A stretch of 64,000 nt of DNA from Rhynchopus euleeides (GCA_963210315.1 OY723299.1:1426001-1490000); one strand, 5' to 3'; numbered from the stretch's first letter, positions 18,656-30,952 are shown. Notes: generated from the letters alone by a model not told the origin. Translations and numbers: made by a program.

Positions 18656-19675
18656 CGGCCGATCTTCCTCTCTTCTGTCTGGGGGGTGGTGTCCCTGCCT
18701 CCTTCCCCTGCACCCCCCCTTTTGACTTTTGATTGCATTTTTCGTTTTCGCTTTCACCCACCAATATCCGCCGTGCCATCATAGCACTGCTGTGCGGGTT
18801 CCGTGTTGCTGATGGACGGAATCCCCTCCCCACGCAAGAGGCGGGCGCGGGTTTGCGGCGGGTGTTGGCGCGCTACTGTGCCCACCCAGCCCCAGCCCCA
18901 CCCCCACCCTCCGCTGTCGCGTGCGAGGCAGGCTTTGGCAGACCTACTGGAGACAGTGAATACAGGGCGGGCACCTCAGAAGAGAACCGGAAACTTTTGG
19001 TGCGTGGGTGGGGGGGGGTTGGCGGTGTCTGTGGGAACGGAACGGGGAGAAGAGACAACGGGGCTTCTGTGTGTGATGTGCTTCAGCTGCAATCGCAACC
19101 CCATTCCGCATGGGGCAGGTGCAAGGGCATGGGTGACGGGGGGCCTGGCCTCCCGGTACCCCATGCGTTTCGCACACCGTATCTCAACAATAGTATCGAC
19201 AATCGCACATGCCCATTCTCTCTCCCCGCCCCGCCCCGACCCGCACTGCCCCCTCTCTGCGCACCAACACCAGCGCGTCCGGCGTTATCCGCACCCCTCT
19301 CTCGTGGCGCATGCCCTGCTGTGTCCGGTTCACAGACCCGTATCGCTTTTACCTTTCTTCCCTCTCTTCCCACCTTCCCACCCCACCGGAAACTAAACAG
19401 AATGTCATCACGCTATTTTGTCTCGCTCCCGTTAACTGCGCGCCCACAGCGTGCACGGCGGGCCACACAGATCACGCATGTGGAGGGGGGAAGTCGGAAC
19501 AACCACTGGCAGAGCAGGAGGGCAGAGCAGAGCAGCCCAGCCTGGGGCGATATGGACAAGCCGTGATGTGCGCACCGTGCACCCGTTGCGGTTGATTCCA
19601 GAGAAGCAGCTATGGAGGGGGTATCTGCTGTGTCTCAAAGCCTGAGAGTGTCTCAGTGGTTTGATCGGTCTTTCT

Positions 19676-19704
19676 GACTTTTACCCTTCTTTTTTTTTGC
19701 GCAG
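19676..19704 (+). promoter_or_regulatory. Candidate splice acceptor (polypyrimidine + CAG)
   Basis: 'cccttctttttttttgcgcag' type site: about 20 pyrimidines, then GCGCAG. It is the strongest acceptor-like sequence in the window. Its target gene is unclear; a 200-residue frame starts at 19735. Duplicated at 46218-46246. Confidence 0.35.
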
Positions 19705-20478
19705 GCAAAGTGCAGCCCCACGTTGCACACAGCGATGTATCGGCGCCGCGTTGTTGCCCCTGGCCGGGTGCACGCGTCCGTTCCGCTGCCTTTTTCCATC
19801 AACAACACGCTAGGTAGGACAGGATTGATGTCACAACGTACAGAAGAGGTACGACAAACGGAAACGAATGAACAGGAACAGGAAGGTGGAAAGTGGAAGG
19901 CGGGAAACACGGACACCCGCCTGGTGTGGCTGCTGCATCACAGCAGCCCATCAGGTGCCGTGGCTGTGTTTTTCCCACACCCTTGCACATTCCGCCTCCC
20001 CCGCCATGCGCCTTGTGCCTTGTGCCATGGCCATGTCTCTAGCGGTCGGCGGCCCACCCGCCATACCGACCCACCACCCACCTATCTCTATCTGGGCTTG
20101 TTGCTTGTCACCAGCCAGGTGGCGGATGCGTGGGTGTGCGGCAGACACGATGTCTTTGCTGCACACTCACCAGCAACGCAACGCAGCGCACGCAGAAGTT
20201 ACTCACATCACAACAGCAGAAGTACACCAGACACGTCTGGTGGAAGGCGGCAGCTCCCCCACACCCTTACAACCCCACACGCCCTCGTTCTTTGTGTGCA
20301 TGTCCCATGTGCCCCCCCAACTGTCACACTGTCATGACACGCGACAGGGCACCGTCAGGCACCCTTTGTACATTCAGAATACCGACCTGTGCTACAAAAT
20401 CATCCAGCATTCAAATATTGCACATTCGGCGACACAGACCTGGTGCGGATCACCACGCCACTTGACAACACACATCCA

Positions 20479-22107
20479 CACACTGCAGGTATATCTCGTG
20501 CCGTTTGACAAGACACCGAACACACCGCACTCGCACGCACACAATGTCTGTGATGTTTGCAGCTGTGGCCGGGTTCGTGCTGGCGGGTGTGGTCCCGCGT
20601 GACTGCGAGTGCCTGCTGCCCGGGTACACGCTGAACAATGACCAGTCGCTGTGCACAGGTCCGGGTGGTGACGTGTGCGTGCCTGTGGTGTCGCTGTGCC
20701 CGAACGCCGCCTCAGCAGCGGCAGGCCCCACACCCGCGTGTGTCGGGAAGACCTCTTTCACGTCGCCTGGGGCGGACATGAGCACGCAGCGTCCGTCGGG
20801 GTCGCTCGGCTTCATGCACACCGAGGAGCCTCTGTGGCTCTCGCTGACGGGGTCGCAGCTGGTGCACGTGCCCGACTTCATGGAGGGGCAGCCGATGTGG
20901 ACAGCGGACCACTCGCTTCCGGCACAGACCACAGTGCGCCTGGTGTGCCCCAGCAGCGCCAGCGTGTCGGGGTGCCGCTTCTACGTGTTTGTCTACGACT
21001 GCAACACGAACTGCAAGCCCGACAGCGACCTGGGCGTGCTCGCGACTGTGCTCACGCCGCTGGGCTACCACATCTCGCACTGCGCCCCGTCCTTCAAGCA
21101 GGTGCCCACCGGGCAGGCGCACGCGATGAAGGCATTCGTCAGGGTTGTGCCGCGCGGGACAGACGACACGTTCGTGCTTCCCGACACGGTGCGTTACATG
21201 GCGACCTCGATCGACCGCTTCGCACACGACTGCCCGTCGCTCAGCCCGGTGCAGTGCATTGTGCCTGGGGTGACTGACTGCCAGGTGATCGGTGGGAACT
21301 GCGTCGACGCGCTGTGCCCCCCCAAGACCATCTTCCAGGGTCCGTTCTTGCCCGTCAGCTGTGGTACGTGCCCCACCCAGGAGCTGCCGTAGTCAGCGCA
21401 TGTACAGTAGGTGTCGCAGTGCAGCCAGTCCGTCTTCTGGCGGTCTGCACCGCACACACCAACACAAGTGTTTCTTTCTGGGGTTCTGCACACTCATGCC
21501 CGACCCCTGTTATGCCTGCGTGCTGCAGGGACAGTTGCAGAAGCACTGTCCTCCTGCAGCACCTCCCACTCTGCAGACCATGCACTCCCCACAGGCACGG
21601 CAAGGCGCAGCTTCGGTGCTGTGCCGTGCCGTGCCTGTTGTACACTACCACACCCCCACTTGACCCTTACCGGTTACCGTTTACCGTTACTGTTACCGTT
21701 AGCGTTCCTTCCCATCCCCACGCACAACGACGCACCTTCACTGCTTGGCTGGTTCGACACCGAGCCGGTACCTTGCGGTGAGTGCACGTGGTGGCCCCTT
21801 GTGCTGCAGACACCGACACGAGGCAGTGTGTTGCCAGGGTGATGCCTCTGCTTGCAGCTGTGCCTGAGCCCTGTTCTGTGACGCACCTTGCCTTGCTGCG
21901 TGCCCTGCGGCAGATTCGTTCTTTCTTTCTTCGTCCACATCTCGATTTGCTTTTGTACACCCGATACCACCACACTGCCACCCTCCGAGCCGTGCCGACA
22001 ATAAGATAAACCCTGAAGGCGCGACTGTGGCAGCAGGTGTACCGGCCTACCGAACAGCAGGAGACCACCCCCCATACCCCCACCCCACCCCACCCCACCA
22101 CCTCCCC
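20479..22107 (+). repeat. 1.63-kb gene-plus-flank repeat unit, copy 2
   Basis: Second copy of the unit at 14809-16437, inside the large duplication. Left of it the sequence is unrelated to copy 1 apart from short motifs. On the right it leaves the shared sequence after 'ccacctcccc'. Confidence 0.85.
20544..21392 (+). CDS. Cys-rich secreted protein, copy 2
   Basis: Same 282-residue product as 14874-15722, from the ATG at 20544. The few base differences from copy 1 inside the frame that I could see are synonymous. It lies between the tyrosinase and the giant secreted gene, all on the + strand. The same leader acceptor ('cacactgcag') precedes it. Confidence 0.8.
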   Translation: MSVMFAAVAGFVLAGVVPRDCECLLPGYTLNNDQSLCTGPGGDVCVPVVSLCPNAASAAAGPTPACVGKTSFTSPGADMSTQRPSGSLGFMHTEEPLWLSLTGSQLVHVPDFMEGQPMWTADHSLPAQTTVRLVCPSSASVSGCRFYVFVYDCNTNCKPDSDLGVLATVLTPLGYHISHCAPSFKQVPTGQAHAMKAFVRVVPRGTDDTFVLPDTVRYMATSIDRFAHDCPSLSPVQCIVPGVTDCQVIGGNCVDALCPPKTIFQGPFLPVSCGTCPTQELP

Positions 22108-22303
22108 ACGCTTGTGTACTCACGGCCTTTGCACCATCTCATGCCCTCTCCTGTGTGGTGGCTCCCCCTCAGCGGAAGCCTGCTTGCCTCTGATAGCTGT
22201 TTTCCCCACCCACACCCCTCCCTTTGCACCAACCACACAGACGGGAGGAGGAAGTCATCACACCTCGGGACCCGACCACTCCGCAGGCCTTCTCGAGGCG
22301 ACA
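21393..22303. other. 3' flank of repeat unit and leader of giant gene
   Basis: To 22107 this is the repeat unit's 3' flank with the TTACCG run and the C-rich 'ccccaccccaccccacc' stretch. From 22108 it is unique to this position and its duplicate. No gene. Confidence 0.5.
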
Positions 22304-25300
22304 ATGCGCCATTCCGTGTTTGCGGTGGCTGCTGCCGCCGTGCTGGTGCTGCTCGGCACGTCGGACGCAGCGGATATTGACGAGCCCGGGTTCAAGATTA
22401 TCGGGCTGCCAGCTGCAATCTTCAACTGCACGCTAGGCGCACCAGGCACCAGCAGTGTGACCCTGGACGTCCCATCCCTGGGCCTGAGGGCCGCCCTCGA
22501 TGTTGCACGCACTGGGTGCACCGGCCCCCAGGTGCTGCTGCACGTGACAGGGTCTGTTGGGACGTTGTCCGCCTGGGGCGCCGACCTGACGTCGCTGTCT
22601 GTCGACCTGCAGAACGCCTACGCTGGTGACGGCACCGAGACATGGAGCGGTGTGGTCACCGGCAGCGCCACCTTCTTGGGGCAGGCGGGGTCTGCGCGCA
22701 TCGAGCTGTCGGCTGCCGGGGTGACGCTCTTCCGCGTGTCAGTGCACTTCGTGTCGGGACCTGTTGCGACGGTGCAGCCGATCGACTTCGTCTTCACAGA
22801 GGGCGGCGCAGCGGTGAGCGGGAGCGGGGCCGTGCAAGTCACCGCGGGTACAGTCACCGCAGACGGGGCTGCAGCATTTGAGTATGCGTCTGCTGAAGGG
22901 TGGTCTGTCGCCGTCAGCAGCACATCGGTCAACGTGTTCGGGGTGAGCGTGACGGATGTGACGACGCACCTGCACCGCGACCTTGCGGACCAGGGACAGG
23001 CGACCTGGCAGGCACGCTGGCGACAAGCGACTTCTCCATCTCGGTGGCGGCAGTGCTGGTGCAGTCCTCCCCGCCACGGTTCGGAGACCTGGAGGGGGCC
23101 CTCGGCGTGTCGCAAGGCGGTGTGGAGTTCGACGGGACGGTGTCGGTTTCACCGGACCAGAGCGCGGCGTGCGCATCGCTTGCTGCGACGGGGCTGGGTT
23201 CCATTGCGGACGGTGAGATCGCAGAGTTCTCTGCCGCCATTGTGTACAACCGGTGTGCCGCAGCTGCCGGGGAGACACGCTACGCCTTCACAGGCACGGT
23301 GCCCCAGGCAGTCGCTGGCGGTGTGCAGATCAGCAACGTGAACATCAGCGTGGCAGGGAAGGTGCCGGCGGGAGGTAGCGGCCCACTGGTGTGGGCTGGC
23401 ACCGTGGTGGGTGAAGTCTCCTTCCTCGACGGGGCTGCGACCGGCGCGGCACGCGTTGTATTCGCCGCAGGCTCTCTGGAACAGGCGACCCTCGCAGCGT
23501 CCCTGGCCACAGGGCCTGCCCAGGGGCACGTTGCGCTGACAGTGGGTGCAGACGGCGTGTGGTCCGGCAGCATGGCTCTCGACGTGGCAACAGACAACGT
23601 CCAACTGGCAGGCCTGACGGGCACAGCTGCCTACGACGACAACGACGGGTCATTCTCCGTGCAGGCGAGCGCGGCACAGCTCACCGTCTTCAGCTTCACA
23701 CTCAGCAGCGCGTCTGTCAACCTGCAGCGCAGCACAGGCACATGGTCGGGCAGCGTGGCTGGCACGGCGGACTTCGGAGACTCCGTGACAGCACAGGTGT
23801 CCGCCACCCTCGCAAACAACGCCTTCACCTCCCTCACCGGGCAGCTGGACATCACGGAGCCGGGGCTGACCTTCAGCGGGTCGGTGGAGGTGGACGCCGG
23901 CAGCGCGACAGCATGCCGCAGCCTGACCGCCGACGGGACGCTGGCTGTGGGCTCCCTGCCGGACCTCACTGCCGGCATGGTGATCGACACCTGCCCGCAG
24001 GCGGGACAGCCCAAGTTCTCCCTCACCGCAGCAGCGGAGGGCGACGTCTCTCTGGAGGGCCTCACGCTGACCTCTGCCCAGGCCACGCTGCAGAGGTCTG
24101 CGGGCGGCGCCTTCAGCGGAACCCTCGCTGCCAATGCAGAGCTCTTCAGGGGCAACTCCCGTGCCACCATCGCCTTCTCCGGGGGGGAGCTGCAGAGCAT
24201 CCAGCTGCAGACCACCGTCACCGTCGTGGGGCTGATGAGCGGGTCCCTCGATTTTGTTTACCACACGGGGTGCAGCACCCCCTCGACGGGGACCGCGACG
24301 ATGTCCGCCACATTCCACAACAGCGAGGTGGCGGACTTCGTGGGGATCGTCGACCTCACCCCCTCCACGGTGGACGGGCAGTGCGTCTGGGATGTTGCCG
24401 TCAACGCCAGCATGGTGGGCTCCGTGTGGAACGGCCCCGGCGACACCACCCTCACGGGCGCCACCCTCTCCGTCGGCACCGTCAGCGACGCCAACGCGGT
24501 CCCCGGAACGAAGCTCTCCCAGCGCGTGTGGATCGGCCGCATCACAGGCACCCTCCCCAGCGGGCTCAGTGGGTACGTCGAGATGGACAGCCAGGCCGCA
24601 TCCGTTGAGGCCGGTCTCACCTTTGAGAACGACAACGTGGTGCTGGCTGTGTCCTACTCCACCGCCTGCATCGGGCAGGGCACGGTCGTCGTGAAGAACC
24701 TGGGCCACGGCATCCAGGGCGGCGAGGCAACCGTCTCCTTCTCAAAGGACTGCGCGGGGGGGACCGACGCGTGGACCGCAACGGGCACCCTCACGGGGTT
24801 CCAGGTCCCCCTCGCCGGCGGCAAGAAGATCCTCGAGCTGCCCTCCGTCACCGTCGAGGTCTCGCAGAACGCGGCTGGCACGACGAAGACGGTGCGCATC
24901 GGGGGCGTGTTCCTCGAGCTGTTCACCCTTGGCCTGGAGTTCACGCTGCCCTACGACTCTGCAAGCCTCAAGCTGGTCGGCGGAGCGCACGCCGGGGCTG
25001 GCGAGCCCATCACCCCCTCGGGCCTCCTCTCGCGGTGGGGCGGCGGCGGAGTGGATGCCTCGCTCCGCGCCTTCGCCGCACCGCTGTACGACGCGCTGAA
25101 CGGCGTGGAGTTGGACACCGTCTACCTTGAGGTCTCCCTCACGCAGAAGAGCCTCACACTCACGGCGTCCGGCTCTGCCTTCGGTGTCACCTTCGAGGTG
25201 GGCGTGGGCATCGTGGACAACCCTGCTGCCGGGTGGGACTTCGGCATCGGGATGACGACCCTCGGCACCCCGTCGCTGAGCGGGCTCCCGGGGGACATCC

Positions 25301-28300
25301 TCGACAGCCTCCCCGCGCAGGCCGTCTCCTTCACGCTGTCGAAGGGGGCTGTTTCCTTCGGATCGTTCACCACTGCGGGCAGTGGGCTGACCATCAAGGC
25401 CCTGCTGAGCCTCGACAGCGGCCTGCTGGGGGACCTTGTGGCGGCGACGGCGGACACCCCGCTGAATGGGCTGCTGACAGGTGGGGGCGGGGCCCTGCTG
25501 CTGGAGGGTGCCTTCCTGTCGGCAAAGGATATCGACGTGTCGGTGTCCATCCCAGGGCAGGTGGATCTGGTGAAGGACAAGTTTGTCATCGAGAAGCTGG
25601 ATGCCCTGTTCCGCTTCAGCTCGACGGCGCCTCCGGAGTTTGGGTTCCTCGTGTCGCTGTCGATGACCTTCGGTTCGCCGGAGGTGGTGATCAACCCCGC
25701 TGGCGTGCTGCTGGTGAAGCCGACAGGCGCCCTGGGGCTGGAGCTGTCGCTGGACATGACGCCCGACTGGGAGAACCCTTTCGGGCTGGACGGCGTGACC
25801 ATCAACTTCCCGTGGGCCATCGGGGCGACGGTGTCTGCCAGCGCGGCCTTCCTCCCCAGCAGGCTTGCCTTCATCGGGGGGGCGGAGGTGGCGGGTGTGA
25901 CGGGCAGCATCGTGTTCACCGCTGACCTGGAGGCCCCTGCGGACACAGCCTTCCAGGTGGAGCTGCAGAACTTCGACCTGGCGCGCGTTGTGAAGGAGAT
26001 TGCGAAGTGCGCCGCATGCGAGGGTGGCGTGCTGGGGATCCTCCTGAAGGTGCAGGTGGAGCGCCTGTTTGCCAACTACAACCCATCGCCGAGCGCAGTG
26101 GTGCTGACGATTGCGGATGTGTCTGCCGAGATCCAGCCCGGTATTGTGGTGGAGCTGGAGAACTTCAACTTCTGGAATGTGCTGAAGGGGAGCGGGAACC
26201 TCAGCGTCTCGGGGACGAAGGTGCAGGGGCAGCTGGTGATGGCCCCTATCAACTGGGGCCCGCTGGGCATCACGCGCAGCCTTGCGGACACAACGAACGG
26301 GCCCTACTTTGCAATCGACCTCGACGGGACGTCGCGCAGCCTCGAGGTGCGTGGGGCGGCACGCCTGCTCGGGCAGACTGTGGAGGTGGACATCCAGCTG
26401 GATGACACAGAGCTGCGCGCACACCTGTTGATGTCGTTCGGGCTGCTGGACACGGAGCTCGACATCCTGACGGTGATCGGCAGCGGCGGCGGATTCGATG
26501 TCACCGTGTCCGGGCGTGTGACGAACAGCCTCTCGGGCATCGCAGAGCTGCTGGCCGCACCGCTGCACGAGCTGGCCGACATGGCCTCCGCCGGGCTGCA
26601 GGAGGCACAGGAGGCGGTGTCGGAGGCACGCGATTCGGTGCGCGATGCCAAGGCCCTGGTCAACTCCGCACGGGTGGAGGGGGAGCAGAACTACGACGCG
26701 GCGAAGGACGCAGTCGGCGACCTCAGCAAGCAGAAGGAGAAGTGTGAGGACAAGGAGAGGGACTGCCGCAAGGCCAAGTGGTACCAGAAACACGTGTGTG
26801 TGCGTGTTGCGACATGTTGGAGCGAATACGGCGGGAAGGCCGCAGCACACGCCGCCATCGACCTGGCTGAGGAGGCTGCTGAACTCGCGCTCGAGGCATG
26901 GAACGCAGCGGTGGACGCGGCACAGGCCGTGCTGTCCGCAGCCAACGCCGCCCTCAGCATGGCAGAGGACGTGCTGCGCTTCTCGGCGAACCTGGCGGAC
27001 GCGATGGACAGCCTGGTCAGCTTCCTGGGCATCCTCGACAACGTCATCAGCCTGCAGGCCATCACCTTCACCACAGGTGCATCGGAAGATGCCATCCAGG
27101 TGGGCATCGGGTTCGAGCTGACAGTGATGAAGGAGCAGAAGACCCTGCAGCTCCAATCCGTGCTGGACTACGACGCCATCATCGCCTTCCTGCAGGGCGT
27201 CGTGCAGGACGCTGTGGGCAACTTCTTCGGCGACAGCGACCCTGCCGTGCAGGCCGCAGTGGTGCCGCAGTACGGTTCGGTCGGTTGCACCCTGGGTTCG
27301 GGCGAGCGCAGCGGCAACCTTGTCGGGCAGAAGGCGGAGTGCTACTCCGGCATGACGGGCTTCACCCTCAGCACCCTCGGGTGCGGTGTGGGCGGCGGTG
27401 TCCAGGTCGCGGTGAACTGCAAGGTGGAGCACGTCTACAGCACGGAGGTGGCGAAGGTCTGCGAGACACGCTACACCCAATGCACCGACCTGGCGGGCCG
27501 CAAGGCGAAGGACCTCCTCAACGGCGTGGGCGGCCGCATCGCCTGCGGCGACGGGGAGGCCCTGGTGTCCTGGGGGGTGCAGACGGACGAGGAGGCGGAG
27601 GGCGTGTGCCCCTCGGGGACACACCGCTTCGCCCTGCAGTGCTGCGCCAACCTGGACCAAACGTACCACTCGCAGCTCAACGTTGAGGTGTCGACCTGCT
27701 TCGACGCATCGGGCGGGCTGGAGGCCTTCCCGCCTGTGCAGTGCAGCAGGAACGGGCTTCTGAAGTCCTGGCGCCTGGCACCCAGCGACGACTGCTGGCG
27801 CAGCACAGACCGCCGCATCGAGTTTGAATGCCTCGGCAGGTGGGTCGTCAGCCGCAGCAGCTGCTTCTACGCACAGCAGTGGAACCTCCTCCGTGAGGAG
27901 CGCTACGCATGCCCTGACAACGCGCCTGCGATGAACGGCTTCAACGTGGGGAGGTACGGCTGCGAGTCGAACGAGGATGCGCGCACCGAGACACGCTGCC
28001 AGAGCCGAGAGTCATTCGCTGTGGTTAGCCCTGCGCAGTGCACCACGGTGGAGTCGGCGTGCTACAGCGAAGACTTGGGTGGGATCGAGCAGTTCTGGCG
28101 CCAGGACCTGGTCACAGGGAGCAACATCGACGAGATGCAGCTGTGGATCGGATGCCCCGAGGGCCAGGTCGTGAAGTCGTGGAGCCTGAAGCAGACGAAC
28201 CTCATGTCGTGCAGCCGCTTCGAGTTCATCTGCTGCAGGCCCGAGTTCTCCGTCGCCCCCATCACCATGCGCACCGAGGGGTACGACCTGAAGGGCCCTG

Positions 28301-29386
28301 AGGTCTCGGAGCCCTACCGCAACTTCTACGGGCACCTGGTGCACTGCGGCGAGGAGGCGGCTCTCAACTCCTTCACCTTCCACTACGACCATGTGGAGTA
28401 CATCTGCCTTGCCTCGGGCGACACACCGGCCCCGACGCCGGTGCCCCCGGGTGACACCGCAGTGCCGCCCCCGCCGACGCCGCCCCCGACACCTGCACCC
28501 ACGGCATTGCCTGCTGTGACGTTTTCGGAGAGGACAGGGTCGTGTGAGTATGTCGGGAGCACGTTTGAGGGGATGGCAGTGCAGCCGGGCGACGGAGGGC
28601 ATCCACACGATGCAGGTCACCACTTCGTCGTGCAACTCGGAGAATGTGAACAACTACTACAAGTGTGTCAGTGACGATGCTCTGCCGGTTGGGCAGTGCA
28701 ACAGCTTCGACTCTGCCTGCGTCTACTCCGAATCGCTGCAGACCCTTGCGAACGACGGGGTGTGGGTCGGGTGCCCGTCGGGTCAGATCCTGTCGTCCTT
28801 CCGGTGGGTGACGGACGGGTGCCCCAAGTTCCGGTCGTGGTGCTGCCAGGTGGAGGTCCCTACCAACTACAACGCTGTGGAGGTGCGGCGCAACACCAAT
28901 GGGAACGGCGGCCTGTCGTATCAGCTGGAGAACTTCGAATCCCACACGGTGGCCTGCGAGGGGCGCGGTGCGCTGAACCGCTGGTCCATGACGGAGGGCA
29001 CAGAGGGGTTTGACTTCATCTGCTTGGAGCTTCAGGAGATCACAGACGCGCCCCCGACGCCGCCCCCGACGCCTGTGCCAACGCCTGTGCCGACCCCTGT
29101 GCCGACTCCGGTTCCCACCCCGCCCCCGACTCCAGTGCCGGTGACGCCCAAACCCCCGGTGCTTAGCAAGATTTATGTGAAGTTCAGCGGCAGCAAGAAG
29201 TCCTACAATGTGGACCTGGTGACGACCACCGGGGGGGACCTGAAGAAGCTGATCTCGAAGAAGATTGGCATCCCGACGAGCAAGCAGAAGCTAAAGTTTG
29301 GAGGGTCGACCATCAAGGGTTCCAAGCTGCTCACGAAGTACGGCGTCAAGGCTGGGAGCACGGTGAATTTGTCGGTGAAGTTCTAG
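22304..29386 (+). CDS. Giant secreted multidomain protein with C-terminal ubiquitin-like domain (two frame breaks)
   Basis: The ATG at 22304 gives a signal peptide ('MRHSVFAVAAAAVLVLLG'). Reading continues across a one-base break at about 23008 and another at about 28594; the three pieces join into about 2,360 residues of consistent style. In order: 6-8 beta-rich repeats ending in a 'LQRSTGTWSGSVAGTADF'-type motif (to nt about 24800); a long beta-rich region (to about 26550) recalling lipid-transfer or adhesin beta structures; Ala/Glu-rich helices with CX6C pairs (about 26560-27030); and about seven short Cys-bounded modules with a central Trp/Phe ('CPEGQVVKSW', 'CPSGQILSSF') at about 27530-29020. 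These are interrupted and followed by Pro/Thr linkers. A beta-grasp ubiquitin-like domain ends the protein (29168-29383). No family covers the whole. The breaks may be assembly errors, recent mutations or recoding. Confidence 0.72.
29168..29386 (+). other. Ubiquitin-like domain at the end of the giant secreted protein
   Basis: About 72 residues beginning 'KIYVKFSGSKKSYNVDL', with 'LKKLISKKIGIPTSKQKLKF' matching the helix-GIP-Q-L-F core of ubiquitin, and ending 'YGVKAGSTVNLSVKF' at the stop codon. The diglycine tail is absent, so it cannot be conjugated. The Pro/Thr-repeat linker upstream and the signal peptide place it outside the cell. Confidence 0.85.
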
Positions 29387-30932
29387 ATCTAGACCGATCT
29401 ATTCCGGGGAGGGGAATCCCTCGGGGCTTTTAGGGGCCAGCGAGGACGGAATGGAGTTCCCTCCCCCAACCCAACCCAACCAAACCACCCCTTCTGGATG
29501 GCAAACGGTTCGAGCACAACGAGCTTGCAACGAGGCATCTGTTTTTCTGCCAATCCGCCTCTTATGTGTCTGGTCATCCGCTCCCTCACTGGGTCCACAG
29601 GTAGCACGACCTGCGTCACGAGAGTGAAGGGGAGCTGGGCCAGATCTTTCCCTGCTTTACCCCACCCCCCCCCCTCCCCCTGGTTGGCCACAAAAAGTGC
29701 CGTGTGATCCTGCAGTCTTCACCCCATTCGGTTATTCCTGATGGCTTTCCTGTACTGGCGATTGCCTATCCGGATCGATCGGCATCTTCTGTACTGAGGC
29801 TCCCTTTTTGCTGTACGGCGTGTGTTTGTACACTGCAGCCTGCAGGCGTGCAAAATGTCACATCACGCGTGCCAGCTCCGTTATTTCTTCGATATTTTGA
29901 ACGAAAAACAGCCAAGGGACTGGGTGTATCCGCTCTTCGAGTCTTCAGGAGCCTTTCATCGGAACACTGTCCAAACAGAGGCTGCGTTGTGCCCAGAAAT
30001 AAATCAATGGTCACGTACAATCGAAACGAAACAAAGCTTTAGCAAAAGAAAAAGGGAAAGGAAACGACCGGCACATGTCGCAGAAAAATGGTGCGGCCGG
30101 TGTGAATCACAAGAGAAAAAGGGATCAACGTGGTTTTGGTGTCCCCTCGGACGCTGAACACCTTCCCGATGAACGGGGCGCATTCCGGAGGAGCTCAAAG
30201 GAAACGCGTTCCTTTTTTTCCTTGCACCCCCCCCCCCCCCCTCTGGGGCAAAGAGCGGTTGTTATTGAAGCAACCGCCACCGCCCTCCCCCCCCCCCCAG
30301 CACCCAACAAGTGTATGCAGCGAAGCTTGTCTACCGTTGAATTCCCCCCCAGCACCCGCATGCAGGTGCCGTGGCGATCTTTGCGGATTTCTTTTCTGCA
30401 AACGTAGGACAACATGTCTTTTTTTCACTGCTGGCTTAGCAAAGGCACGGTTTCCTTGGCGGATCGTGTTATATTTTGTTGTTGCCAGCGGGTGATGTCG
30501 CTTGTTGTAGGGGGGGGGAGAGGGGGGAGTGGATAATATTTTCTGTTTTGATTGTTTGTTTGACTGTTTGTTTGTTTGTCCTCTTTTGTTTGTCCATTTG
30601 GCTTTTTTTTTGCCCCAACAGGCATTGCTTGTAATGCGAATGAGCCAGCGGGAGCGTGCGATGCGAGGCGCGGGGGGGCAGTGCATGAAGCAAGATCAAA
30701 TGGCCACAGACGCACATCTCTTTTCTCGCCCCCCGTCCTCCTGTTACAGGGGGTGGTGGGGTGTATAGGAGACATTGCCCCCAACTCGTGTTGCACAATG
30801 AAAACCCCGGACTCATATTGCCCCAACGAGCTTGCCTGTTAATGCGAAGAAGGCAACAGCAAACAAAGTGTCCCCACCCACCCTTTTGATTTATTGTCGT
30901 GATACACACATCCACGTCGGGCCAGGGTTGTG

Positions 30933-30952
30933 CATATCCCGCGCGGGATATG
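30933..30952. repeat. Perfect 20-bp palindrome
   Basis: 'catatcccgcgcgggatatg' is fully self-complementary. A related but imperfect half ('catatcccacatggga') lies about 110 bp downstream, near 31041. Confidence 0.8.

Larger units (their letters stand above)
18188..20543. other. Long spacer between tyrosinase and Cys-rich gene
   Basis: About 2.3 kb. It contains a weak copy of the dispersed repeat (18482-18655), C- and G-runs, and a strong polypyrimidine-CAG site ending at 19704. Frames of 200-277 residues exist (for example 19735-20337 after that site), but they are Pro/His/Arg-rich by composition and lack domains. I do not call them genes. Confidence 0.45.
16548..24369 (+). repeat. 7.8-kb segmental duplication, copy 1
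   Basis: The block from about 16548 to 24369 matches 43087-50911 in the same orientation with a constant offset after one 3-bp indel in a CCACA repeat. Only a handful of base differences are seen over the whole length, so the duplication is very recent. It carries a tyrosinase, a 2.3-kb spacer, a Cys-rich secreted gene and the first 2.1 kb of the giant secreted gene. This copy is continuous with the intact downstream part of the giant gene and is therefore the likely donor. Confidence 0.92.

Noticed and set aside
18733-19566. A 277-residue frame in the tyrosinase-Cys-rich spacer
   Set aside because: Low-complexity Pro/Arg/Ala composition and no domain; the identical duplicate gives no evolutionary test.
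22990-23020. Programmed -1 frameshifting at the first break in the giant gene
   Set aside because: No slippery heptamer or evident downstream pseudoknot; kept only as a possibility to be tested by RNA.
24742-27669. A 975-residue open frame on the minus strand of the giant gene
   Set aside because: It mirrors the + strand coding frame in GC-rich DNA and has Arg/His/Gln-rich composition with no domains; a shadow.
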